Below, piece by piece: positions 1 through 6,268 of a DNA stretch of 11,218 nt. The translations under genes were made by a program, and so were the position numbers. The notes below the pieces were generated by a model that saw only the letters and a list, made by a program, of their open reading frames with translations, searched no databases and had not been told where the DNA came from. Positions within the stretch are counted from its first letter, which is position 1. Every line of letters begins with the position of its first letter. Source of the DNA: an uncultured Clostridia bacterium (lineage in GTDB: Bacteria; Bacillota; Clostridia; Oscillospirales; Acutalibacteraceae); contig CAMCIX010000021.1 in NCBI GenBank assembly GCA_945875045.1, positions 1 through 11,218 of the forward strand. Reading direction: 5' to 3'.

Positions 1-2
1 AC

Positions 3-28
3 GTAGGGAAGGCATTTATGCCTTCCGC
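3..28. repeat. GTAGGG-type hairpin repeat, copy 1
   Basis: A near-perfect palindrome occupies 7-26: arm GGAAGGC, six-base centre ATTTAT, arm GCCTTCC. If the centre also pairs, the arms extend to nine bases. It is preceded by GTAG and followed by GC. The full 26 bases recur exactly, in inverted orientation, at 8758-8783. The hairpin lies just downstream of trxB, but no T-run follows it on the minus strand, so it is not a textbook intrinsic terminator. It is best described as a dispersed intergenic repeat. Confidence 0.85.
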
Positions 29-29
29 A

Positions 30-64
30 TCTAATGTCTAACGTCTAAAATCTAACGTCTATAT
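30..64. repeat. TCTAAYN heptamer array 1
   Basis: Five consecutive 7-base units: TCTAATG, TCTAACG, TCTAAAA, TCTAACG, TCTATAT. The period is exactly seven. The array directly abuts the hairpin repeat at 3-28 and overlaps the 3' end of trxB, whose last six residues and TAG stop are read from the complementary strand of the array. Matching arrays lie at 6131-6165 (opposite orientation) and 6215-6256 (same orientation). Confidence 0.85.
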
Positions 65-965
65 AGCTACAAGCGTTAGTTGCGGCTACCGCTCCGTCGG
101 CGGCGGCGGTTACAAGCTGGCGAAGCTGTTTTGTTCGGCAGTCGCCCGCGGCGAAAATACCATCGTGCGAGGTGCGGCAGTCCTCCCCCGCTACGATATA
201 GCCGTACCTGTCAAGCTCAACAATATCCTTATACGCCTCGTTTTGGGGAAGCTGTCCTATCGCGACAAAAAGCCCCGAAACCGGGATTTCCTTTTCCGCT
301 CCCGTAAGGGTGTTTTTAACCGTAACGGAGCTAATCGCGCCCTCGCCCTTTATCCCCGTTAAGACCGAATTAAGCTCGTAATCAACATTGCTTTTCTCCT
401 TAAGGCGCAAAACCGCACTTTTATCGGCGCGAAACTCCTCCCTGCGGTGGATAACCGTCACGCTTTCGCAGATGTCCGCCAAAAACGCCGCGTCACCTAA
501 AGCGGTATTTCCACCGCCCAAAACCGCGACCCTTTTGTTTTTATAAAACGCGCCGTCGCACACCGCGCAGTAGGATACCCCTCTGCCGACGAATTTTTCC
601 TCTTCTGAAAGCCCCGTTTTTCTGTGGCGAAGACCTCCCGCAATTATAACCGCTTTCCCCGTATACTCGCCGTATTCTGTAACTACGGTTTTGTATTCTC
701 CCGTTTCCTTAATGCCCGCGGCGGTATCGAATAGGGTCTTAGTGCCTAAAGCCGCCGCCTGTTCGTGAAGTCTTTCCGAAAGCTCACCGCCGCTTATGTT
801 CATAAAGCCCGGGAAATTTTCCACCTCGCTTGTAAGGGAAATCTGCCCTCCGAAGCTGTTGTTTTCAAGCAGAAGCACGGTTTTCCCCGCCCTGCGGGCG
901 TAAACAGCCGCCGTAAGCCCCGCACAGCCGCCGCCTATTATAATAATGTCGTAAATACCGTTCAT
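45..965 (-). CDS. trxB: Thioredoxin reductase (NADPH, FAD)
   Basis: Predicted cytoplasmic flavoprotein that passes electrons from NADPH through FAD and a redox-active disulfide to thioredoxin. Visible motifs: FAD-binding GGGCAGL (about residues 11-17), the CAVC active-site disulfide followed by DG (Cys133 and Cys136), the NADPH-binding GGGNTA (150-155) with HRREEFRA (173-180), and the C-terminal FAD motif GIFAAGD. The start at 965 gives 306 residues, the usual family length, begins directly before the first beta strand, and has AAAAGGGA upstream. The longer frame from 1040 adds 25 basic residues without a ribosome site and would begin upstream of the predicted transcript start. The last residues (YIDVRF) and the stop are encoded by a heptamer repeat, so the natural tail may have been replaced. 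No thioredoxin gene is visible nearby. CAVC instead of the commoner CATC is a minor variant. Confidence 0.93.
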   Translation of the reverse strand: MNGIYDIIIIGGGCAGLTAAVYARRAGKTVLLLENNSFGGQISLTSEVENFPGFMNISGGELSERLHEQAAALGTKTLFDTAAGIKETGEYKTVVTEYGEYTGKAVIIAGGLRHRKTGLSEEEKFVGRGVSYCAVCDGAFYKNKRVAVLGGGNTALGDAAFLADICESVTVIHRREEFRADKSAVLRLKEKSNVDYELNSVLTGIKGEGAISSVTVKNTLTGAEKEIPVSGLFVAIGQLPQNEAYKDIVELDRYGYIVAGEDCRTSHDGIFAAGDCRTKQLRQLVTAAADGAVAATNACSYIDVRF

Positions 966-1030
966 ATCGTATCTGTCCCTTTTCTGTTTTATTAAAGCCG
1001 TAATTTTACGCAAGAAGGCTTTATAATCGG

Positions 1031-1059
1031 ATTTTAGCATATTATGCCGAAAAATTCAA
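1031..1059 (-). promoter_or_regulatory. Predicted sigma-A promoter for trxB
   Basis: On the minus strand, TTGAAT (1059-1054) is followed after exactly 17 bases by TAAAAT (1036-1031). This predicts a transcript start near 1024 and a leader of roughly 60 bases before the trxB start at 965. Its -35 box lies 12 bases from the -35 box of the greA promoter, so the two promoters are back to back. Confidence 0.5.
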
Positions 1060-1071
1060 GTAAAGCCCTAC

Positions 1072-1100
1072 TTGATAATTTTAGGCGGGTTTATTATAAT
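1072..1100 (+). promoter_or_regulatory. Predicted sigma-A promoter for greA
   Basis: TTGATA (1072-1077), a 17-base spacer and a perfect TATAAT (1095-1100) make a near-consensus promoter. The predicted transcript start near 1107 leaves a very short leader of about 16 bases, with the AAAGGA ribosome site almost at its 5' end. This also argues against the longer greA frame beginning at 1072, inside the promoter. Confidence 0.7.
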
Positions 1101-1122
1101 TATAAGGAAAGGATTTGGGATT

Positions 1123-1626
1123 ATGTACGATGAGTTAACTCAGGTTGATATAGATAAAATGAAGGAGGAGCTTGAATACCGCATTACCGTGGTAAGACCT
1201 CAGATTTTAGAGGAGGTCAAGTTCACAAGGAGCTTCGGAGATTTAAGCGAAAACGCCGAGTACCACGCCGCAAAGCGGGAGCGCGGCAGGAACGAAAGCC
1301 GAATAAGGTATCTTAGAAATATGATTAAGACCGCCAAAATAATACATCCCGAAAGCAAAGCCGACGAGGTAGGGCTGTTCGACACGGTGGAGTACTATGT
1401 CGAGGAGGACGACGCGGTAGAAAGCGTAAGAATAGTAACCTCTTTAAGGCAAAACTCCCTTGAAAGGCTTATAAGCCGCGAATCGCCTTTAGGGCGCGCG
1501 ATTATGGGCAAAAAGACGGGGGACAGGGTATGCGTTAAGGTAAGCGAGGATTACAGCTATTATATAGTAATAAGGAGCATAATAAAGGGCGGCGACGATA
1601 AAAGCCTTGAAATACGCAAATTTTGA
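1123..1626 (+). CDS. greA: Transcription elongation factor GreA
   Basis: GreA binds in the secondary channel of RNA polymerase and stimulates cleavage of backtracked transcripts. The N-terminal coiled-coil domain (about residues 5-75) carries the tip signature GDLSENAEYHAAK (39-51), with the acidic Asp40 and Glu43 expected to reach the polymerase active site. The C-terminal FKBP-like domain includes SPLGRAIMGKKTGD (121-134). From the ATG at 1123 the protein has 167 residues, slightly longer than E. coli GreA, with a short tail ending SLEIRKF. This start is preceded by AAAGGA at good spacing; the frame from 1072 adds a hydrophobic stretch encoded by promoter sequence. It is the first plus-strand gene and is followed by the promoter-bearing gap before thyX. 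Confidence 0.93.
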   Translation: MYDELTQVDIDKMKEELEYRITVVRPQILEEVKFTRSFGDLSENAEYHAAKRERGRNESRIRYLRNMIKTAKIIHPESKADEVGLFDTVEYYVEEDDAVESVRIVTSLRQNSLERLISRESPLGRAIMGKKTGDRVCVKVSEDYSYYIVIRSIIKGGDDKSLEIRKF

Positions 1627-1635
1627 AAAATTTGA

Positions 1636-1664
1636 TTGATAATAGCTATTTAATTTGATATAAT
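1636..1664 (+). promoter_or_regulatory. Predicted sigma-A promoter for thyX-tmk and downstream genes
   Basis: TTGATA (1636-1641), 17 bases, TATAAT (1659-1664). A tandem duplication of the nine bases TTGATATAA (1655-1663 and 1664-1672) creates a second TATAAT at 1668-1673, which lacks a matching -35 box. The predicted start near 1671 leaves a leader of about 25 bases before the thyX ATG at 1695. Confidence 0.7.
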
Positions 1665-1694
1665 TGATATAATATTAAGAACGGAGACGCAGAT

Positions 1695-2468
1695 ATGGCA
1701 AACGTTATTCTTTTAGCCCACACGCCCGCCCCCGAGCATACGGTTGCGGCGGCGGCAAAGCTGTGCTACAGCAGTGCAAGCATAAACGATTTAAACGACA
1801 GCTTAACAGACGAAAAGGCGGCGTCCTTTGTGGAAATGCTTTCGGAAATAGGTCACGAAAGCCCTATTGAGCACGCAAGCTTTACCTTTGGAATCGAGGG
1901 GGTATCCCGCTCCCTCTTAGCGCAGATTACAAGGCACAGAATGGCGTCCTTTTCGGTAAAGAGCCAGCGGTACGTAAGGGAGGGGAGTTTCTGCTACGTT
2001 ACCCCGCCCGAAATCGCCGAGGACGAGGAGGCTAAACGGCTTTATGACGAGATAATGGCGGCGGATCAGGAAAAATACGACCGCCTTGCCGCTATATTAA
2101 AGGAAAAGCACATAAAAACCTTTTTAGCCGAGGGCAAGGACGAAAAGACCGCCACCCGCCTTGCCGAGAAAAAGGCTATAGAGGACGCTCGCTTTGTTCT
2201 GCCCAACGCCTGCGAGACCCAAATGGTGCTTACAATGAACGCCCGCTCCCTTATGAATTTCTTTAAGGTGCGTTGCTGTAACCGCGCCCAATGGGAGATA
2301 CGGGACGTTGCCAACCAGATGTTAGCCCTTGTAAGCAAGGTTGCGCCCAACCTATTTAAAAACGCGGGTCCCTCCTGCGTAAGGGGCGGCTGTTCGGAGG
2401 GCAAGATGTCCTGCGGGAAGCCCGACGAGGTGCGGGAGTTTTTTAGGGAGCTTAAGAAAAATGGGTAA
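1695..2468 (+). CDS. thyX: Flavin-dependent thymidylate synthase ThyX
   Basis: Converts dUMP to dTMP using methylenetetrahydrofolate and a reduced FAD, the folate-saving alternative to ThyA. The family signature RHRx7S is intact at residues 80-90 ([11 protein letters not shown]), preceded by [11 protein letters not shown] (53-63). The second conserved block, with [20 protein letters not shown] and RAQWEIR (169-203), matches the FAD and substrate-binding region. The C-terminus carries three cysteines (228, 233, 240) near its end. Length is 257 residues. GGAG at 1683-1686 sits eight bases before the ATG. The stop overlaps the tmk start by eight bases, so the two consecutive steps of dTTP synthesis are translationally coupled. 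Confidence 0.96.
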   Translation: MANVILLAHTPAPEHTVAAAAKLCYSSASINDLNDSLTDEKAASFVEMLSEIGHESPIEHASFTFGIEGVSRSLLAQITRHRMASFSVKSQRYVREGSFCYVTPPEIAEDEEAKRLYDEIMAADQEKYDRLAAILKEKHIKTFLAEGKDEKTATRLAEKKAIEDARFVLPNACETQMVLTMNARSLMNFFKVRCCNRAQWEIRDVANQMLALVSKVAPNLFKNAGPSCVRGGCSEGKMSCGKPDEVREFFRELKKNG

Positions 2469-3129
2469 GCTTATTGTAATAGAGGGGCTTGACGGGAGCG
2501 GCAAATCAACCCAGCTTAACCTTTTGGAAAGTCGGCTTAAAAAAGCGGGTAAGGACTGTAAAACGGTCTCCTTTCCCGATTACGAAAGCGATTCCAGCGC
2601 CCTTGTTAAAATGTATTTAAGGGGCGAGTTTGGGAATAAACCCGACGACGTAAACCCCTTTGCCGCCTCCGCCTTTTACACGGTGGACAGATTCGCCTCC
2701 TACAAAACAGGTTGGGGCGAATATTACCAAAGGGGCGGCACGGTGATTTCGGGGCGGTACACCACCTCCAACGCCGTTCACCAGACCTCAAAGCTTGAAA
2801 GAAAAAACTGGAAGGAATTTTTGGACTGGCTTTACGATTTTGAATACAACAAAATAGGAATACCGAAGCCCGATAGGGTGATTTTCCTCGATATGCCGAT
2901 AGAGGTTTCGCAAAAGTTGCTTGACAAGCGGTACGGAGAGAGCGGCGGCAAAAAGGATATTCACGAAAGCGACAGGGAATATCTTAACAAGTGCCGCGAA
3001 TCGGCTCTGTTTACCGCCGACTATTCGGGGTGGGAGATTATCTCCTGCTCAAGGGACGGCGAGCCGCGGGGTATTGACGAAATTTCGGACGATATTTTAA
3101 ATTCCGTGCTTTCAATTTATAAGGAGTAG
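2461..3129 (+). CDS. tmk: Thymidylate kinase-family protein with altered DRY motif
   Basis: Expected to phosphorylate dTMP to dTDP with ATP. The P-loop GLDGSGKST (residues 9-17) is intact, as are [15 protein letters not shown] (67-81) and a basic lid-like stretch [10 protein letters not shown] (157-166). It belongs to the variant thymidylate kinases that carry TTSNAVHQ after the central motif. The oddity is at residues 98-100: the usual DRY reads GRY, so the conserved aspartate is glycine (codon GGG), while the arginine is kept. Flanking residues are well conserved, which argues against a frameshift. The start overlaps the thyX stop, and the gene ends four bases before the next ATG. A thymidylate-kinase identity is likely given the neighbour; full activity is less certain because of this substitution. 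Confidence 0.88.
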   Translation: MGKLIVIEGLDGSGKSTQLNLLESRLKKAGKDCKTVSFPDYESDSSALVKMYLRGEFGNKPDDVNPFAASAFYTVDRFASYKTGWGEYYQRGGTVISGRYTTSNAVHQTSKLERKNWKEFLDWLYDFEYNKIGIPKPDRVIFLDMPIEVSQKLLDKRYGESGGKKDIHESDREYLNKCRESALFTADYSGWEIISCSRDGEPRGIDEISDDILNSVLSIYKE

Positions 3130-3133
3130 CAAT

Positions 3134-3679
3134 ATGATTTATGTTTTTTTAGCCGACGGCTTTGAGGAGTGCGAGGCATTAGCCCCCGTGGACATTCTGC
3201 GGCGCGGCGGGTACGAGGTTAAGACCGTGGGGATAGGCGGCAAGACGGTTACGGGCGCCCACAAAATCCCCGTGGTCTGCGACATTACCGAGGGTGAGAC
3301 CGAAACCGACGGGCTTCAGATGATAATTCTTCCGGGCGGTATGCCGGGTACTGTTAACCTTGAAAAAAGCGGCTGTGTTCAGAGCTTTATCGATTTTGCG
3401 GCGGAAAAGGGGCTTTTTATAGCCGCTATCTGCGCCGCACCCTTAATACTCGGTCACAAGGGGCTTTTAAAGGGTAAAAAGGCGACCTGCTTTAACGGCT
3501 TTGAAAAGGAGCTTTTGGGAGCGGAGGTTTTAGACGAGCCTGTCGTAACCGACGGTAATATAACCACCGCCTTTGGTGCGGGAGCGGCGTTTGATTTTGG
3601 GTTTGAGCTGTTAAGCCGACTTGACGGCGACCCTAACGGTGCTAATGCACTTAGAAAAAGTATGAAGTATAACAAATAA
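3134..3679 (+). CDS. DJ-1/PfpI family protein (YajL/ThiJ-like)
   Basis: Small cytoplasmic protein of the DJ-1 superfamily, members of which act in oxidative-stress protection and in handling reactive aldehydes; the exact substrate here cannot be read from sequence. The conserved acidic residue lies in GFEECEALAPVD (Glu14, corresponding to human DJ-1 Glu18) and the reactive cysteine in AAICAAPLILG (Cys100, corresponding to DJ-1 Cys106). The block KATCFNGFE follows as in the family. At 181 residues it is a normal single-domain length. AAGGAG overlapping the tmk stop serves as the ribosome site, so it belongs to the thyX-tmk transcript. The link to thymidylate synthesis is probably only positional. 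Confidence 0.9.
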   Translation: MIYVFLADGFEECEALAPVDILRRGGYEVKTVGIGGKTVTGAHKIPVVCDITEGETETDGLQMIILPGGMPGTVNLEKSGCVQSFIDFAAEKGLFIAAICAAPLILGHKGLLKGKKATCFNGFEKELLGAEVLDEPVVTDGNITTAFGAGAAFDFGFELLSRLDGDPNGANALRKSMKYNK

Positions 3680-3690
3680 GGATGGTTTTA

Positions 3691-4881
3691 ATGGACGGTA
3701 ACAGCTTTAACGAAAAGCCGCAAAATGAGGGCTTTTCGGTTGAGTCAAATTCCATAGAGGACGATTTTGTAATAGGAAAGGGCTTTGAGATAGACGAAGC
3801 CCCCGCGCAGGCAGACGAAAAGCGTGGAAAAAGCCGCCGTTCGGGCGGTCACAGCCTTTTAAAAACCCTTATATGGGTGCTTTGCATAATAATCGTCTCT
3901 GTAGGGCTTGCCTTCGGCGCAATCTACGCGGGCGCGGACTATATGGGCATAGGCTTCGGCAGAGGAAAGGAATGTACAATAGAAATCGAGCAGGGAATGG
4001 GTACGGCGCAGATTGCCGAACGGCTTGAGGAATGCGGCGCGGTTAAAATCCCCCTGCTTTTCAGAACCTATACAAAGCTTAAGCACTATGACGGTCAGTT
4101 TAAATACGGGGTTTATACCTTTAACAACGAGGCGGGCTATGAGGCGCTTTCAAAAATGCTTATCGAGGAGGGCGCAAAGGCGGAGAGCGTACACGTCACA
4201 ATTCCCGAAATGTCGTCAATTGATGATATTGCGAAAATCTTGGAGGAAAACGGGGTCTGCACTAAGTCCGACTTTTTAAACGAGGTTCAAAGCGGCGACT
4301 TTGACTACGATTTTGTAAAGGATATACCCGAGGAAAAGGTTTACTACCGCTTAGAGGGCTATCTCTTCCCCGATTCCTACGATTTTTACAACTTTGATTC
4401 CAAGGAATGCGCCCATTTAGCGGTTGATAAGATGCTTAAAACCCTTGACGAAAAGCTCACCGCCGATATTCGCCAAAAGATTTCGGACAGCGGCTATACC
4501 TTGCACGAAATTATGACTATGGCTTCTATTGTGGAGTTAGAGGCGGGCGGCAGTCCCGACGAGATGGCAAACGTGGCGGCGGTCTTCTTTAACCGTCTTA
4601 AGAGCGACGAGTTTTCCACCTTAGGCTCGTCACCGACAAGGAAATACCCCTACGGAAACGGCAGATACAACACCTATGAGGCGGCGGGACTTCCTCCCGG
4701 ACCCCTCTGCTCCCCGAGCCTTAACTCTATAAAGGCGACCGCAGAGCCGACAGAGAATTTCGATTACTACTATTTTGTAACCGACGCTTCGATGAAATTT
4801 TACTACAACAAGACCTTAGCCGAGCACAACTCTACCATTGCAAGGCTAAAGGCGGCAAAGAACTGGATATATGAAGAATAA
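3691..4881 (+). CDS. mltG: Endolytic murein transglycosylase MltG
   Basis: Membrane-anchored lytic transglycosylase (YceG family) thought to cut nascent glycan strands and so end peptidoglycan polymerisation. An acidic cytoplasmic tail of about 55 residues precedes one transmembrane segment (about 56-83), followed by the extracellular domain. Visible family blocks are LEGYLFPDSYDF, MASIVELEAG with the likely catalytic glutamate at about residue 282, VFFNRL, YNTY and GLPPGPLCSP. The segment usually reading SDPT is SSPT here. I chose the ATG at 3691 (396 residues) because AAGGA at 3678-3682 sits eight bases before it; an ATG at 3682 overlaps that site. The 3' end overlaps the U32 gene by 11 bases. 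In B. subtilis the equivalent gene (yrrL) also lies upstream of U32 family genes and greA. Confidence 0.94.
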   Translation: MDGNSFNEKPQNEGFSVESNSIEDDFVIGKGFEIDEAPAQADEKRGKSRRSGGHSLLKTLIWVLCIIIVSVGLAFGAIYAGADYMGIGFGRGKECTIEIEQGMGTAQIAERLEECGAVKIPLLFRTYTKLKHYDGQFKYGVYTFNNEAGYEALSKMLIEEGAKAESVHVTIPEMSSIDDIAKILEENGVCTKSDFLNEVQSGDFDYDFVKDIPEEKVYYRLEGYLFPDSYDFYNFDSKECAHLAVDKMLKTLDEKLTADIRQKISDSGYTLHEIMTMASIVELEAGGSPDEMANVAAVFFNRLKSDEFSTLGSSPTRKYPYGNGRYNTYEAAGLPPGPLCSPSLNSIKATAEPTENFDYYYFVTDASMKFYYNKTLAEHNSTIARLKAAKNWIYEE

Positions 4882-6100
4882 CATTAAAATACCCGAGCTG
4901 TTATGTCCCGCGGGGGATTTGACAAGACTAAAGGCGGCTGTTGATTACGGCGCCGACGCGGTTTACCTTGCGGGGGAGGAATTCGGTATGCGTACCGCCG
5001 CGACCAATTTCGGGGAGGAAGACCTTAAAGAGGGCATTGAATACGCCCACAAAAACGGCGTAAAGGTACATATTACCTGCAACACCATTCCCCACAATGA
5101 GGAAATACCCCGTCTGCCCGCCTTTTTGGAGCTTATAAACGCTTTGGGCGCAGACGCGGTTATCGCCGCCGACTTAGGGACTATAGGGCTTATAAAAAAA
5201 TACGCCCCTAATTTAGAGCTTCACGCCTCGGTGCAGTCGGGCATATGCAATTACGAGACCGCCAACGCCTTTTACAATTTAGGCGCAAAGCGGGTGGTGT
5301 TAGCCAGAGAGCTTTCGCTTGACGAGATTGCGGAAATCAGGGCTAAAACCCCAAAGGAGCTTCAGATTGAGACCTTTGTTCACGGCGCTATGTGCGTTTC
5401 CTTTTCGGCAAGGTGCCTTTTATCAAGCTATATGACGGGCAGAGATTCAAACCGCGGCGACTGCGCCCAGCCCTGCCGCTGGAGCTACTCCCTTATGGAG
5501 GAAAAGCGTGAGGGGCAGTATTTCGATATTACCGAGACCGACAAGGGCACATATATTTTAAACGCTAACGACCTTTGTATGGCACAGCATCTTGACAAAA
5601 TGGCAAGGTGCGGTATTGACAGCATAAAGATTGAGGGCAGGGCGAAATCCCACTATTACGTTGCGGTGACCGCCAACGCCTACCGCGGCGCCCTTGACAG
5701 TCTAAAAGACGGCGCGGAAGGCTGGAAACTGCCCGAATGGGTAACCGAGGAGCTTAACAAGCTAAGCCACCGCACCTATTCGACCGGCTTTTATTTCGGA
5801 ACGCCGACAAACGCCCAGACCTATAAAAACGCGGGCTATATAAGGGATTATTCGGTTGCGGCGACGGTTGACGGCTACGAAAACGGCTTTATTATCGCTA
5901 CCCTTAAAAACAAGTTTTTGCGCGGTCAGGAGCTTGACTGCTTAGAGCCTAAGTCCCCGCCCTTTACTCTAAAGGCGGACGAGCTTTACGACATAGACGG
6001 CAACGCGATAGACTCCGCTCCCCACCCTATGATGAAGATAAAAATTCCCTTTAACCGTCCCGTAAAATCGGGCGCGATGCTTAGAATGAAAGCAATTTAA
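4871..6100 (+). CDS. Peptidase U32 family protein, TrhP-like tRNA hydroxylation protein
   Basis: U32 family proteins were named as peptidases, but several are iron-sulfur RNA hydroxylation factors; TrhP acts with prephenate to make 5-hydroxyuridine at tRNA position 34. The family signature ETFVHGAMCVSFSARC (residues 167-182) is intact. Four cysteines at 175, 182, 198 and 202 match the expected iron-sulfur ligand pattern. The N-terminal barrel starts with ELLCPAGD. At 409 residues it resembles the longer TrhP2/YrrO form of Bacillus and E. coli YegQ rather than the shorter TrhP1. Bacillus has both proteins side by side; here only one is present after mltG. The assignment to tRNA hydroxylation is by family and gene order; other U32 members act on 23S rRNA (RlhA) or in ubiquinone synthesis. 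Translation is coupled to mltG. Confidence 0.88.
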   Translation: MKNNIKIPELLCPAGDLTRLKAAVDYGADAVYLAGEEFGMRTAATNFGEEDLKEGIEYAHKNGVKVHITCNTIPHNEEIPRLPAFLELINALGADAVIAADLGTIGLIKKYAPNLELHASVQSGICNYETANAFYNLGAKRVVLARELSLDEIAEIRAKTPKELQIETFVHGAMCVSFSARCLLSSYMTGRDSNRGDCAQPCRWSYSLMEEKREGQYFDITETDKGTYILNANDLCMAQHLDKMARCGIDSIKIEGRAKSHYYVAVTANAYRGALDSLKDGAEGWKLPEWVTEELNKLSHRTYSTGFYFGTPTNAQTYKNAGYIRDYSVAATVDGYENGFIIATLKNKFLRGQELDCLEPKSPPFTLKADELYDIDGNAIDSAPHPMMKIKIPFNRPVKSGAMLRMKAI

Positions 6101-6130
6101 TTTATCGCGGACGGTCGAGTACGCCCGCCA

Positions 6131-6165
6131 TTTTAGATGTTAGACATTAGACGTTAGACAGTAGA
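6131..6165. repeat. TCTAAYN heptamer array 2 (minus orientation)
   Basis: Read on the minus strand from 6165 to 6131, five 7-base units follow each other: TCTACTG, TCTAACG, TCTAATG, TCTAACA, TCTAAAA. It is the inverted partner of the array at 6215-6256. Aligned without gaps, the two arrays match at 30 of 35 positions, so a transcript could form a long imperfect stem around 6166-6214. Confidence 0.85.
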
Positions 6166-6196
6166 CGACGGGAGCAAGCCCCCGCCCTACGCTGTC
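6157..6196. repeat. GC-rich hairpin module between heptamer arrays
   Basis: GACAG (6157-6161) can pair with CTGTC (6192-6196), enclosing TAG/CTA and an inner GGG/CCC hairpin. The 21 bases 6171-6191 recur at 9027-9047 with a single difference (20 of 21 identical), showing that this is a dispersed module rather than a local accident. Confidence 0.75.
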
Positions 6197-6214
6197 AAAT
6201 TTAGGTTTTCCGAG

Positions 6215-6256
6215 TCTAACATCTAATGTCTAACGTCTAACATCTAATATCTAACA
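6215..6256. repeat. TCTAAYN heptamer array 3
   Basis: Six exact-period units: TCTAACA, TCTAATG, TCTAACG, TCTAACA, TCTAATA, TCTAACA. The array ends 12 bases before the start codon of the radical SAM gene, leaving room only for a weak GAGG ribosome site (6260-6263). No convincing promoter is visible in 6101-6268, so the arrays would lie in a transcript coming from upstream or from a promoter I cannot recognise. Confidence 0.88.
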
Positions 6257-6268
6257 CGCGAGGTCAAA

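Noticed and set aside
7..26. Intrinsic terminator of trxB
   Set aside because: The hairpin is strong, but no T-run follows it on the minus strand; it is better explained as a dispersed repeat.
30..64. CRISPR-like array
   Set aside because: The units are seven bases long with no spacers, and no cas genes are present.
966..1040. N-terminal extension of TrxB from the ATG at 1040
   Set aside because: It lacks a ribosome site, begins upstream of the predicted transcript start, and would exceed the normal family length.
1072..1122. N-terminal extension of GreA from the ATG-like start at 1072
   Set aside because: The stretch is the promoter itself; translation gives a hydrophobic run not seen in GreA.
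2066..2404. Minus-strand frame of 112 codons inside thyX
   Set aside because: It overlaps the conserved ThyX coding sequence and shows only low-complexity, shadow-like composition.
6101..6268. Sigma-A promoter for the radical SAM gene
   Set aside because: Only weak matches (for example TGTCAA with TAACAT) are found and they fall within repeats; I could not support one.
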